The position numbers were made by a program, and so were the translations under genes. Below the pieces are notes generated by a model that was given only the letters and a program-made list of their open reading frames with translations, searched no databases and was not told where the DNA came from. Shown here piece by piece: positions 11,996 to 24,000 of a DNA stretch of 64,000 nucleotides (the stretch's first letter is position 1; each line of letters starts with the position of its first letter). Origin of the DNA: Lytechinus variegatus (Eukaryota > Echinodermata > Echinoidea > Temnopleuroida > Toxopneustidae); assembly GCF_018143015.1 (NCBI RefSeq), contig NC_054752.1, positions 2,790,001 through 2,854,000 on the forward strand, given 5' to 3'.

Positions 11996-12763
11996 CTTTT
12001 GCTTTTCAAATTTACATCAGCATCCCCAGTAAAAAAAAAAATCATCTGCCCAGAGCCCTGTGTAATCATGTACAGGATATACGCATCTCACTGAATAATT
12101 AACTAATCCGAGTGTGAAGCGCAATCAGAAATTGACATTCTAACCTCAAAAGTTCCGATTTAAGAATAGCTTGTATAAATTATAAAAGAAGGTAAGGCTC
12201 TTACTTTTTCTTTCATATTGACTTAACAGTTTTTTTTTTATTCCTTTTCAGTTATCTTCCCTTTCCCCATAACTAATTGAATAATGCGAGCACAAAGATC
12301 GAGCCGATTGTTTTTTAAATACCTTCTTTTTTGGCATATTTAGACCTGAAAGGGAACATTCATTTTTTCATCATGAGCACATAAAAAAATACCAGCGCGA
12401 AGTGCGAGCGGCAATGTCGAATCTTGAAGACATTTTACAGAAAATAGGTATTTGGTGTATGAAACCTTACACATTTCCTGTAATAAAACTTGTTTTTCCT
12501 TTTTTTTAACAGACATGCTCTCTTAAATGACAGGATTTTATGGGAGTATTGCAACTTACAAAATGAGTCTTTTTTTTATATAATACCCTCTGTTCTTTTT
12601 CCTGAAAAAACTTCTGTTTCCCAAATTTGTACATATAAATCTTTGCTTTAAACGAAAAAAAGAATTGCACATGCATATTAAGCAAGTCTGGATTTCACAT
12701 TGCATAATAAGGGAGGGTAACATGAGAAAAAAAATGAAAGGCTACATGCAGTTGGTTGCCCTT
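11996..12763. other. Non-genic stretch downstream of the GPCR exon
   Basis: AT-rich sequence with several T runs. I looked on the minus strand for a continuation of the GPCR (TM3 onward) and saw none here. Confidence 0.4.
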
Positions 12764-12799
12764 TTACCATGGAGGTATAAACTGGAAATTCATACTTAC

Positions 12800-13021
12800 C
12801 AGAGTTGCACGCAATATCTCGCAAGTGGCTGCCACAAAGTCAGCCAAAGCGAGATTGAATGTGAAAATGTTGCGCTGGTGTCGTAGCTTGGCGTTGTAGA
12901 TGATGATGAACAGCGTAAAGGCGTTGACAGCAACACCTACAATAAGGGCAACGAGTCGCACATAAACATAACACAAGTATGCCGACATTTTTGAAAAATT
13001 GAGAAATTCTTTTCTGAGCAT
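12800..13021 (-). CDS. Rhodopsin-like GPCR exon (TM1-TM2)
   Basis: The minus-strand frame opens at ATG 13021 (a second ATG at 12988 is also possible) and gives a hydrophobic helix LVALIVGVAVNAFTLFIIIY with the conserved TM1 Asn, a basic turn YNAKLRHQRN, and a second helix with NIFTFNLALADF carrying the LAxAD Asp of class A GPCR TM2. The exon ends in a donor at 12800 (CTCTG|GTAAGT). TM3-TM7 are not found in the 12.7 kb to the left, so the rest lies beyond the window, in an exon I missed, or is lost. Ligand cannot be inferred; the short N-terminus suggests a peptide- or amine-type receptor only loosely. Confidence 0.7.
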
Positions 13022-13648
13022 AAACAGATGAATGTCAAAAGCACTTGATGTTTGTCAAACCACAGATGAAAATTGATGAAGATAGAAATGTGTGTTGCTC
13101 AGATACCACTGACTCGTTCTCTGTGAGCAACGTTCGCCCATCGTCATGATTTTAAAGGAAATTCCTAACAAGTCACTGCGCCTTATTTTTTTTTATTACA
13201 ACACGTTATGACGTATTGAATTTCTATTTTAATATTCATGCGATGCATTTATTTTTGTGAATTTGCGTTGTGAAAAGAGGAGAAGTTCGATATCCTGCTC
13301 TCTTGAAGTTAAGGGGATGCGTCAGGCTGAATATGTTTATATCTCAATGAATAGAGTAAAATACACAGAGCAAAGTACTAAAAATTTGATCAAAATTGGA
13401 TGACAAATAACGAATGTTTTTGAATTTTAAATTCATTAGGTGGGCTGATGATCCCATATCCACACTTGTTCTTTTGTATTTTATTACATGAAAAAATGTT
13501 TGTTTTTTTAATTTTAATTTTTTTTCAGCGCGGTGCATCCCTTTAGAGTTTCCCATAATCAAAACTTGATAGCTTGCCAAAGGTTTGACTGGTATGGCAA
13601 CATATAATGTAGCAGTATGACGTCATGCTGACGATGTCTAGATGTCGC
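13022..13648. other. Non-genic stretch upstream of the GPCR exon
   Basis: No gene seen; possible 5' UTR or promoter of the GPCR exon but no convincing core element. Confidence 0.35.
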
Positions 13649-13846
13649 ACGCTTAAAAAAATTTAGTAGGCAAAACCCAGGGTATTGGTGAATAAGTCTA
13701 TTCTACAGACAATAAATGGTCAAAATTAATTTATTGCTTAGAATTTACTAGAATTTGGTTGATGCTAACCAATTCTATTAGTCGGACACAATATATTCAC
13801 CAACCGATTGGTTACTTTGACCAAGTCATTTTAAGAGTATAAGCGT
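13649..13846. mobile_element. Possible short MITE
   Basis: The left part has CTTAAAAAAATTTAG and later TTGGTGAATAAGT; the right part, read inward, has CTCTTAAAATGACTTGG and later TTGGTGAATATAT. The two halves form an imperfect inverted repeat of about 50 bp. No clear target duplication. Confidence 0.4.
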
Positions 13847-13917
13847 ACTTACATTTTCTCCTCGTTGTGATAAGATCTTTTAAAAGGGAGAAACAATTAG
13901 TTAAATTTCCTCATGAT

Positions 13918-14012
13918 AATGATAATTATGATATTAATATAACAAAAAATAATAATAATAACAATGATGATGATGATAATGTTATTAATAATAGTAGTAA
14001 TAAAAACAATAA
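13918..14012. repeat. AT-rich trinucleotide array
   Basis: Imperfect AAT, ATG/GAT and AAC/AAT trinucleotide runs. Open frames across it (Asn/Asp runs) are repeat artefacts. Confidence 0.75.
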
Positions 14013-14457
14013 TAACAATACCCTATATTTCATACATTTTATGAGGATATTTTCTCAAATAGCACAAAAACCTTTCTATTTTAGTTTACTTAATTCTTAC
14101 AAAACAAATACAGAATAAATTGAAGGCATGTTGCCTAGAACAATTAAAGTCTTTGGGGACGTCATACTTCATTTGAAATGTTTTAGGAGTTTGCCTTTCC
14201 CTCAACAAATTGAATAAATGGAATAAGATCTTCTTTGTGGAAAAATAAGACACGATGAAGAATAGAGGGGAGAAAGAAGGAATAAAGTACTGAAGGGGAG
14301 CGAGCGAGGAAGGGAGTGAGAGGGCAAAGATAGGTAGGGAGAGAGACTTAATTTTTTATCTATTTTTTTTAAAACAGGTGCATATAGTATAGCATTTTGA
14401 TTTATTTGAATGCAGGATAAAAGAGGATTGCCTTGTTCACCATGCTCACGGGCATAG

Positions 14458-14532
14458 GGTGCCGCGGCCGGGGATCGAACCCCGGACTTTTCATGTACAG
14501 TCAGACGCCTTTGACCACTCGGCCACGGCACC
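14458..14532 (-). tRNA. tRNA-like sequence, probably pseudogene or SINE head
   Basis: On the minus strand the 75 bases begin GGTGCCGTGGCCGAGTGG, a serine/leucine-type acceptor stem, D-arm and A box, contain a B-box-like GGGGTTCGATCCCC, and end CGGCACC, which pairs with the 5' end. The spacing is wrong for a normal tRNA: there are extra bases around the T-arm, no clean 5 bp anticodon stem, and no long variable arm as a Ser or Leu tRNA would need. A tRNA pseudogene or SINE head is more likely than a working gene. Confidence 0.4.
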
Positions 14533-14705
14533 TCCTTAGACGATACTAAAATATGCAAACTAATTAATTACTTTGGTAAGACAGAAACAGGATGGAGGGG
14601 GCCAGTTGAATATCTTAATGGAGGGAATTCCAAAATATTGGGCTGGTGAAAATAAGAGTATTTTGAGCAAAACGAGCCCTTAGCATAGGGAAATGGAAGT
14701 TATCG

Positions 14706-16290
14706 GCTTGTCTGGTAGGATACCTACCAGACAAGCTCTGTCTCTTGCGGTGTTCCGCAAGGGAGCTTATTAGGTCCACTTCTTTTCCTCATATATATTA
14801 ATGACATTCGAAACTCTTCTAATTTCTTGGAATTCATCCTCTTCGCCGACGACTCTAATATTTTTTTCCCACCCTGATCCCACTGAATTGATCGACAAAG
14901 TAAATGAAGAACTTTCTCATGTTTTAGAGTGGATAAAGCCAATAAGCCATCCTTAAATTTGCAAAAAACAAAAAGTATGCTCTTTAGTAATACCCTGAAT
15001 AATTTTCCCAAAACCTGTTATATTTGATGGTATTGTTATTGAAGAGGTTACATCGACCAAATTTCTTGGAGTTACAATAGATAACAAACTTTCCTGGAAT
15101 ATACATATTGATAATGTATGTAAAACAACTGCCCGTAACATAGGTGTTATTATGCAACTTAAACATGTCCTTCCACAAACCAATTTACTAATGCTCTATT
15201 TCACACTAATTTCACCTTACATCAATTACGGAATACTTGCTTGGGGCAACGCCTGCTCTTCGTTACTTAACAGATTATATTTACTTCAAAAAAAGATACT
15301 TAAAATAATATTTAATGCTGAACCCCGATCTCACACGAGTGACTTATTTCGAGGAAACAAACTCTTAAAGATATATGAGTTATATCAGTTACAACTAGGC
15401 CTCTTCATGTATAATTTACATACGAACAACCTTCCGTCCATATTTTCTCCTATGTTTGTTTCGAATAACTCGATCCATTCATATCCTACCCGACAGGCTA
15501 GCTGCATTCACTTGCCATTAAAGCGTACTCTTTTTGCTCAAAAGACATTTGTTTATACAGGACCCAAACTGTGGAACTCGCTACCGAACGAAATTAAAAA
15601 ATCTCTCAGTGTTCTCTCATTTAAATGTAAATTGAAAAAGTTCTTACTTCAAAGATATTAAACTACTCACACATGCACAAGCTTACATGACAATTCTGAT
15701 AATATACTGTCATCTCAAATGCTGTTGCTACTGTCAATAGATACACTGTATGCTGACCTCTTATTTCTTGTCTTATTTTACTAGCCCAATATGTGATTAT
15801 ATGTATTTGTATAGTTGTGTTTTTGTCTTCATGTTATGTCATGTCTGTTCTACTTGTCCCTCTCTCATGTATATCTCGTCTGTCTGTCTGTCTTTCTCTC
15901 TCTTCCTCCTTCTGTTCTGTTCTTAGTATCAGGTGCACTATTATCATTCTATTGCTATATAAGCAGATAAGTAGTAATATATATATTGTTTACTTTTTCC
16001 TTTTTCAAACTGTATACGTATTTCCTATAGCAAGAATGTCCGTTCTTATTGATTTATTTCCTGTTTAAGGATAACTTATGATTATTACATACTGTTATTT
16101 TAGGGAACTTGCCTTGTAACAAGCTTTGCTTTTTTGCATGTTCCCCCCATATCCAAATTTGTTCATTATTATTATATGCTTTATTGTTCAGTAATAACAT
16201 AAATTGTGTAATTTGTATGTCTGAGTTATATTATATACTTTGTGTGATATCATGGATATGGAAATAAATGAAATGATATGCAATAATGTA
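14706..16290 (+). mobile_element. LINE, 5' truncated, plus strand
   Basis: Reverse transcriptase coding begins abruptly at SVSCGVPQGSLLGPLLFLIY (from about 14740), with catalytic FADDS, then after frame breaks an open segment 15152-15661 that includes LISPYINYGILAWGNACSS and ends GPKLWNSLPNEIKKSLSVL... with a stop at 15661, the usual C-terminus of this LINE group. A ~600 bp 3' UTR follows to about 16290 with a GGAAATAAATGAAATGATA end. Only the C-terminal half of ORF2 is present. Confidence 0.88.
14707..14738. repeat. Perfect inverted repeat at LINE 5' junction
   Basis: GCTTGTCTGGTAGG, a 3-4 base spacer (ATA), then CCTACCAGACAAGC. The right arm belongs to the LINE coding sequence, so the left arm is an inverted copy of it at the truncation point. 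Confidence 0.85.
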
Positions 16291-16335
16291 TTTTGAAAAA
16301 AAAACACATGACGTGCAGAAGCAACCAAATTGTTC

Positions 16336-16565
16336 TTACATGTACATAAACTGTCCTAGCTGAAATTGATATACAGTGTCAGTCTCGATTTCTTTTTTAT
16401 AAGCAAGGAAAAGCTGACCAGTGGCAGAGCGAGAACGGGGATATGAGAATGAAACAATACGAAGGACTTTCTTTTGTATTAATATTTTGGTGTGTATTGC
16501 CCCAAACAAGCTTGCATATATGGTAATATAAGAGAAGAAAGCAGAAAATAACAATATAAAGTGTT
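16336..16565 (-). mobile_element. Second LINE fragment, opposite orientation
   Basis: The minus-strand translation has YASLFGAIHTKILIQKKVLR, then YQFQLGQFMYM, matching the plus-strand LINE segment at 15230-15420 (YGILAWG..., LLQKKILK, YQLQLGLFMYN) in order. It is a short fragment of the same or a sister LINE family facing the first copy. Confidence 0.75.
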
Positions 16566-17066
16566 TATAACCTAATGCTGCTGATAAATTATCAATTAAC
16601 CTACAAAAAAATAAATACATCATTAAGTATATAGATTCGTTTACTGTAAAAAAAATATTTGGTAATATTTTAACCAGCACGAGGGTAATTATGTGTCCAA
16701 CTAATTTAGGGCAGTATTTTACCCAATGCGGGAAGCATATTGTCCAGTAAGGTTAAAAACTGGATTGTGACATTTCATGAAAATATAAAAGAGATACGTT
16801 TTCCCAGATTTTTAAAGATATTGGTTGTTCCAAAGATGATAAAGAGGCACCTTTTATAAATATATCTCCTTTATTATAGAGTGTAATATTGATATACACC
16901 GTTAAAGTCAAGTCGACTTTAACGGGTGCTATCATTGAGACAACATCTGATTAATGCTATTTCAGCTAAACACAAAAATAGTAAATTTTAATTTTTATCT
17001 TAAAACGGCCTGCCTGGATATTATGATTCAAGTAATCAAATAATGTTTTGTGTGCTTCTGATTGCA

Positions 17067-17553
17067 CGCATGCATTCGTAATTCCGAAGGTTCGGGTATA
17101 TAGTCCGAAGGTTCGTTATTCCGAAGGTTCGTACTTCCGAAAGTTCGTATTTCCGATTGTTCGTTAGCCCCAAAACGAAATGAGGTTCATAATTCCGAAG
17201 GTTCGTTAGTCCGAAAACAAAGTGAGGTTCGTAATTCCGAAGGTTCATTAATCCGAAAACGAAATTTGGTACGTAATTCCGAAGGTTCGTTAACCCGAAA
17301 ACTTAATGATTGACGAACCTAATTTCGTTTCGGATTAACGAACCTTCGGAACAACGAACCTTATTTCGTTTTCGGATTATCGAACCTTCGGAACAACGAA
17401 CCTCATTTCGTTTTCGGAATTACGCCACAAATGTTCGGATTAACGAACCCTTTTACGTTTTCGGGTTAACGAACATCGAGGTATAGGCAATTTACGTGTT
17501 TCGGAATTACGAACCTTCGGAATTATGAACCTTCGGAATTACGAAGTGTAACC
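17067..17553. mobile_element. Foldback element built from TTCGTAATTCCGAAGG words, copy 1
   Basis: The left half is made of repeated TTCGTAATTCCGAAGG and TTCGTTAGTCCGAAAACG words; the right half carries the complements (CGAACCTTCGGAATTACGAA), giving a large imperfect foldback. The right end reads ACGAAGTGTAACC, the complement of the start of the second copy at 58139. The two copies are in opposite orientation and differ in number of internal words (about 490 against 277 bp). Confidence 0.8.
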
Positions 17554-18224
17554 CTGATTTCATTGTATCAAAATGAAATAGAACGAAAGAATGAAATAAA
17601 GAAGGAAATAAAGATACTCATAAAAAGAATGATAATGATAATAATAACTCAATATTTATAGCGCCTATATTCTCTAACCGCTTTTCATCACAAAACCTTA
17701 CTACTTAACTTAATAAACTAAACTCACTTAAGGCCCGTTTACATAGCATCCGGTACGGCGACCGTGCACGGCACTTCGGCAATCCGGCACGGCAAAAAAA
17801 ATCGATCACCACTAAATCCTATGAAACTGTTTCCACTTCAACGGTGCCGTGCCGTGTTGTACAACACGGCGTAATTTGCCGGATTTGCAGATCGATCAGC
17901 AAGCCATTTTCAGAGCACGGCACACGGTTTTTTCACTTCTGGCCAATCACCGTCCAGATAAATTACGTCATTGCCCACATATTTTCTGATCAAGCGACAA
18001 ATGGCCTGCGGTGAGAGTCTATGGGAGTTTACGTGTTAAATGCAAAATCGCACGTACACGTAGGTCTACGTGTATAACCTGCTGAAGAGAGGTGAAGGAA
18101 AACTTGATCTTGCCATTCTTGGTCTGGTAAGCAACTAATTAAGAACAAGTGTCATTTCGCATACTGTATAACTGAGCCCCAGAAAGTAGAGCACAAGAAA
18201 ATAAGGCCAAATAATATAAGACCG

Positions 18225-18745
18225 GAAATAATAATGTGGGATAGGGCCTAACGACAACGTTAGAACTTAGATGTAGGCCTAGGCCCCTAATACTAGGCCT
18301 AAGTTAAATCTAATTGTAAGAAGATAGACTCGGTCTAACGTTAATTAGATCTACTAAGCCTACGGTACGTCTCTAACGTTAGAAATGTTAAAAGTCAGGC
18401 CTACCTTAACATCTAACTTAGGCTAGATATTTATCCTATAGCCTAAGTCACATCTAGAGTCTAGGTCTAACGTTATGCTTTAGCCTATGTTACTGTTTTG
18501 TGTTAGTCTTAGACTCGATAATCCAGGTGACTGGCCTAACTTCGTTAGATTAGATCTAGGCCTACTAAAGAAAGTAAGACTTAGATTAGACTAGAGCAGG
18601 GGACTAGTGACTAGTAGTCGAGTCTAACTAACGTTAGGCTTAACTAGATCCTAACGTTAGTTAGATCTAAAAGTAAAAGTAAAATTCTAACGTTAGACCA
18701 ATAACGTCCACAAAACTGGCCTAGCCTAGTACTAGGCCCTATAGT
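18225..18745. repeat. Low-complexity region rich in palindromic words
   Basis: The stretch is dominated by a few short self-complementary words, mainly TAACGTTA, TAGGCCTA, CTAGATC/GATCTAG and ACTAGT, joined in varying order. No fixed period is visible and there is no coding frame. Confidence 0.7.
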
Positions 18746-18951
18746 ATAGGGTCTATTTGAGAGAGGCACTGGGTCGTTTTTTGTCAGCAGCAAGAGTGGC
18801 ACTGCAGATAGGAGGGTGGCAATGAATTAATAATAAGACAAAGAGGGGATCAGGAGTGGTGAAAGTAAAATGATCGCCCTTTCCTTTAATTTATCCAGGG
18901 GCCGCTCAATCGGGGGCGATGGATCATGGGAAGGGGTTTGGGTTGGCACTG

Positions 18952-19093
18952 CACTGTAAAAAACGAGCACTACGAGTGCTAATTTTCTAGTTTAAATTTG
19001 AACTAAAATATCAGCACTAGTGCAGTCACTATTAGTGACTATACAAGCACTGTATTCTGTAAGTGCTAAATTAGCACTTCATTTTTTAAAGTG
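18952..19093. mobile_element. Small MITE inside the Harbinger element
   Basis: The left end CACTGTAAAAAACGAGCACT and the right end, read inward, CACTTTAAAAAATGAAGTGC are imperfect inverted repeats, and the interior repeats AGCACT/AGTGCT words. About 142 bp; superfamily not clear. Confidence 0.55.
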
Positions 19094-19677
19094 TGGCTTG
19101 CCGAAAAAATCCCCAGAACAAAAGTGACCCTTTTTCAATATGAAATATATCCTTTGTGTGCTGGCATAACTTATTAATCTGCACATTTCTGTCCCCAAAT
19201 TTGATTGCTTTATTTGTGTAATTTCTTTTGTTTTTTCATTGGTTTATTTTTTATTTAGTATTTTTTTTTTGGGGGGGGGTGGGGCTGAAGTGATTGGGTA
19301 TGTATACCGTACAGAGAAGACATAATTTGTTGACATTTTATTCAATAAACATTATATGCCAAAAAAAATCATTATATTGCTTAGAATATAGGGCAATATA
19401 GGGGCAAAATCTTTTTTTTCTTAGCATGACCCTATGTTTTACATGTACTTTTCAAATGATAAAATGTATTATTTCAACCTCTTAAAAAAAATTCTAGACG
19501 ATCACTTTTCTCTACAACAAATGAAATCATTTTGTTTAGGAGAATTTCTATTTGTGCATTAAAAATGCTGATTGGACACTGGCCTTTCCCGAAACGCTTT
19601 TGCAATTCTTCCTTAAAACCTTTGTTATTATTTGCTAATAACATTTATATGGAATGTGTTGCATGACAGATAACCGA

Positions 19678-21390
19678 CATGGAGGAAGCCCTTATCCTAG
19701 AAGTGTGGGAAAATCCAAACCTGTATGACAAGAGATTGGAGATGATTAAGGACACAGAAGTAAAAAGCGATGCATGACATGACATTGGGCGTCAGCTTGT
19801 AATCTCAGGTTGGTATTGTTTAACGTCATATTATTTTTTTCAAACTTTACGATTTTTTTCACTATCAATATGAAGAAATATATTCAATATACATCTTTAG
19901 AAAAGAGTATGTGGATGTTTGAAAGCAAATCAAGTTCACAATCTTACAACTGCAGCTACCTCCCAGTTATAATTCAATGAATATCAATGGTAAGTTTTGG
20001 TCTTTATGGCCATTTTAAAAATTGTTTCCACATGTGTAAAATAGTCTATAGTGTTTTGAATTTAAAAAATAACGGAAAGTAAATAAGAAATAAGAGCAAG
20101 GGTATGTAAATGTAGAAAGAGACCTTGCTTTGTGATGTGGACCAGAAACTTTATACCAACCCCTCACAAATACGTAATATAAATATCACGTCACTTTTAC
20201 AAGCTAAAAAAATGAAGGAGGCAAAATTCTTTACTTTCAAAAGCACATTGTTAATTTTCGCATTTAAATATTTCGGGGGTAGGCGGGTTGGGTAGGGGTA
20301 GGACTTGAGATGAGTCATAAACAGAAATGAAAATTTTCAGAGGTTACAGGAATTAGATTTTGTGTTTTTTTTATCATCTTAAGGTGACGTAGCGAGGTGA
20401 GGGACAACTACCTAAAAAAAGACAGAAAATGGAGTGGAAGATTGGTGACGGAGTTCTCTCAAACAAAGCACGTAAATACAAGTACAGAGAGGCAATGGAA
20501 TTCCTAGTTCTCTATACATACATAGTCGAGAGTAAGTTATTCATTATTTTGTTTTTTGTCCCAGGGATGAGAGAATATGTATACCAATTTGAATTCATGC
20601 GAAGAAATTTATTTTGTAGATATGAATTCTGATATTATGCTGCACTTGACCCAGGTTTAGTTTTGGGGTTCTGACAGGAATTCCTTGCACCAGGAAACGG
20701 TCAGGCAACAGCTATGGTATTAATTTGCACTTTGTGCACTCTGCAGGGTGGATATGAGAGCTCTCGTACAAACTATACGAATCAATTTAGATTATACATT
20801 GATGGTTGGCTCATTCTCTCATGTTTACATCAACCCGTTTCCTGTAATTATTATATACATCCACATTTTCATTTAATATGATTGATCATATTTGTACCTG
20901 ACTACCTGTGCAAAGTAGTACAGGTTATTAGGTGTTCCATTTCCTTGAAGTGAAAGCCATTTGCCTTCTGAAAAGTAACCCGCCCCTTAAAAAAGTAATA
21001 TAAAATAAAACTACAGACGATAAGAATATTAATGAATTGAAGAAAAGAAGACTGTATCGACTTGGTACCTGAGAGTCGATTTTTAGTATTCAGTATTCTG
21101 TGTAAAACATATGAAGTAAATTTGAACATATGATTTTTTTGTCAACAGAAGAAGTTCAATCTTGGATCCTGTTTTTGATGTGGACACACCAGGAGAAGCC
21201 TGTACCAAGCAGGAAGAAACTGAGCAGGAGAATGGTGACATATGTCCACAACGTGGGTCAGACTTCCTCGTCATCATCCTCAGGCACGTCCGCAACATCA
21301 GTCCAGTCTTCGAGTCCCAACTTCACTTCAAATCGAGGACACAATGTTGCAGTAATTTCAAAGCACCGATAGTCATGGTGACAACATAAC
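19678..21390 (+). pseudogene. Harbinger MADF/Myb-like accessory gene, decayed
   Basis: The first exon-like piece (19679-19800) translates MEEALILEVWENPNLYDKRL, the start of a MADF domain (acidic start, W, N/H-P-L-YD), and then carries an in-frame stop before a further DIGRQLV-like part. A second piece at 20390-20520 gives VRDNYLKKRQKMEWKIGDGV, then KARKYKYREAMEFL, matching the end of MADF domains (R-D-x-Y/F ... K-x-x-Y-x-x-x-M-x-F-L). A third piece at 21150-21390 is acidic with no known domain. Such proteins bind DNA and partner the Harbinger transposase. The visible stop indicates it is not functional. Confidence 0.65.
20640..20705 (+). repeat. SINE 3' body fragment
   Basis: CACTTGACCCAGGT and a later ACAGGAATTCCTTGCA word match the body of the tRNA-derived SINE at 53958-54236 (ACTCGACCCAGGTG ... 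GGATTAATTCCTTGAATGC). Both ends are lost. Confidence 0.5.
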
Positions 21391-22406
21391 TGTAGATCAA
21401 TTTTTCTCCAGTTTGTCCCCCATTGTCCCACACTGTAAAAGTTACCTCAATGCCAGCTCCATTGCCATGATTGCTATGAGATTAATTTCGGTCTTCTGAA
21501 CATTGAACATACTACTATAGGAATTAAAGGTTTCGTGTCATCTAAATCCAAGTCGATTCCTATTGATGTGATAAACATCTCACAATTTAAGAATCCAAAT
21601 ATGTTTCGTAGATTTAAAAAAAGGTAACGGAAAATATTCAAACTTGATATGCTTCACCGCTAAAAAGAGAGCTGATATCTTATTCCCTCTGACATTACTC
21701 AATACTCATCCAATTGTTAGCTAACAAAGTGACAGTGGTTTGTAGTTTGCCAGAGCTAACAACCTGTCAATAGTCTCACAATAAAAGATGCAATGTCAGA
21801 CATGCAGCATCACCAACAAATGAAAAGCAGTGTATATATGATTACATCTGAATGACTTATGATAAATCCATATGAAATAAATCATTTGCAGGAAATCTAC
21901 AACTTTAATGACTGATATCGTATTATAAACAACTACACCATAAAATGTGTTATTCTAATTTCCACTTGAATTTTTCACTTTATTATCTCCCATTGTTGCA
22001 GTTGCAAGTCAGTCTCAATTTACAGAAATTACGATTTTGAAGGATAATGATCTTTCTCTTTTGTAGATCTGGAAAATATCGTCTGAGCATGTTCACCATT
22101 TATTAACAAAAAAAATATTTATTTCTTAAATTGTACTTGAAGTTAAAATCAGGATTTGTTCACAGATAAGAGAAGTTGCACATCACAGAAATTTGGTTCA
22201 TGCAAATATTAACATGATAACTAGTAATGTACTATCAAATATCAACACATGAAACCAGTTACTGTGAAAATAAAAATGATGGGTACTGGACGGAACGTTT
22301 CTGGACTAATGTTTTATTTTGGAATCAGAGATCTAGGATTGTTTGAAATATGTTAAAATGTTAGAAACAAAATTTCATCTCTAAACAGAATGGCAATGAC
22401 ACTCCT

Positions 22407-22535
22407 GGGGCCTGCTTCATAGAGAGGTACAACTATCATAACTTTGTCTTTAATGGTGATATGGCGCAACATCCAATTATAATTGTGGTTTCCATGGAAG
22501 TTGCCATAATGTTAAAGTACTTTTGAAATGGGCCC
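22407..22535. mobile_element. Short MITE (GGGGCC ends)
   Basis: The left end GGGGCCTGCTTCATAGA and the right end GAAATGGGCCC are imperfect inverted repeats about 130 bp apart. It belongs to a style of MITE (GGGCC...TTCAT or TTGCA) that also occurs at 32972, 33678 and 37544. Confidence 0.55.
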
Positions 22536-24000
22536 TTGGACATGAAAAATACTGACAAAAGAAAGTTGATGGTGAAATAAAAAGAATACATTCATCCTTA
22601 AGAAAATTGTTGACGCCCCAGGCATTTTTTTTGTTTATATATCTCTTATGATTATTTTCTGTAATAAATTAATGAGCATCACTTTTGTTTCAACAACAAA
22701 TATAATGTAGATTGCTGAAGAACCTAAAATATATTTGGAGCTGAACTAAACTAAAATTAAAGATGTCGACAAAATGAAGTCCAGTGTTGCTCTTATTTAT
22801 TGGGCCAGACCTCACTTGGCATTGCTTTTAAAGAACAAGTCCATCCCAACAAAAAAAGTTGATTTGAATAAAAGAGAAATATTCAACAAGCACAACACTG
22901 AAAATATCAAAGTCGGATGTAAAATAAGAGAGTTATGACATTTCAAAGTTATGCTTAATTTTCACAAAACAGTTGTACATACACATCCTGATCGGTATGC
23001 AAATTAGGAGACTGATGACATCATTCGCTCACTATTTCTTTTGTATTTTATTATGTGAAATATGAAATGTAATTTTCTTCTCATTGTCAAGAGAACAACG
23101 ATCAATTCCTCCCTAAACATGTAGAATTAGCATTGGTTCAGTCAAGTTGGTCCTTGTTGTCAAATGAAATATTGTATTTTTCCAAAAATAAAAACAAAGA
23201 AATAGTAAGGGACATCAACTGTTTCATTTGCATGTCACTGATGTGTGCATATCACTCTTTTGTGAAAATAAGCAAAACTTTAAAATTTCATAACTTTCTT
23301 ATTTTACATCCGATTCTGCATGAATTATGCTAGTTTGATTTTTTTTAATTTATTCAAATCAACAGTTTTCTTGGGTAGAATTGACCTTTAACAAATAATA
23401 TACCGTATTCAAATACGTTCAGAAATTATTTGGTATAACCAATTTAACTAATAGAAACAGAGAGAATATAGTAGAAGAGTCGAGAAAAGTGAAGAACTAA
23501 GGGTGAAAGGTGAACTAATGAGCACGATCGAGGTCATGAATGAAGAAGAATGTTCTGAATATAAACATGATAAATGAGAAAACAATAGAAACAAGTGAAG
23601 TTGGAATGGCAATAAAATGTGATGTAACTAAGAAATGAGATGAACAGGTGACAATGGCATAGAAATGGGAAGTGAAGTATGGAAAGCAAAGTGTAAAATA
23701 AAAAGATTAATCATGACAAAATTCAATTACATTTAAATAGAACGATCTAATCCCGTATAGATGAGTGAATAACAGAAATAATATTGTGTCTGTCAAATGA
23801 GCAGTCCATCAGATTGAGGCTTCTTGGTGGAATTTAATACAAGATTTATGTATACATAGATACACGAAACCATTAAAAATTACTTCTTGCCACGCCTGAA
23901 GCAGGCTTCTTTGCCTTGGGTTTTCATGGGTACATCGGACGGTTTTTGCCTGCCGGACGGGATCCGAGCACGGCTTTTTTGCCGTGCCGTGGGGCAGTGG
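22536..24000. other. Harbinger interior without recognised coding
   Basis: AT-rich sequence with no convincing transposase or other gene on either strand. The GCCGTGC-rich sub-terminal repeats begin at about 23890. Confidence 0.5.

Noticed and set aside
17036-17248. Minus-strand frame with NLRNYEPHFV repeats
   Set aside because: It is the translation of the TTCGTAATTCCGAAGG foldback repeat; the second copy at 58139 does not keep the frame.
21083-21389. Three overlapping frames near 21.1-21.4 kb as an independent gene
   Set aside because: They fall inside the Harbinger element, and the one starting at 21162 fits as the acidic tail of its accessory protein; the others are shadows.
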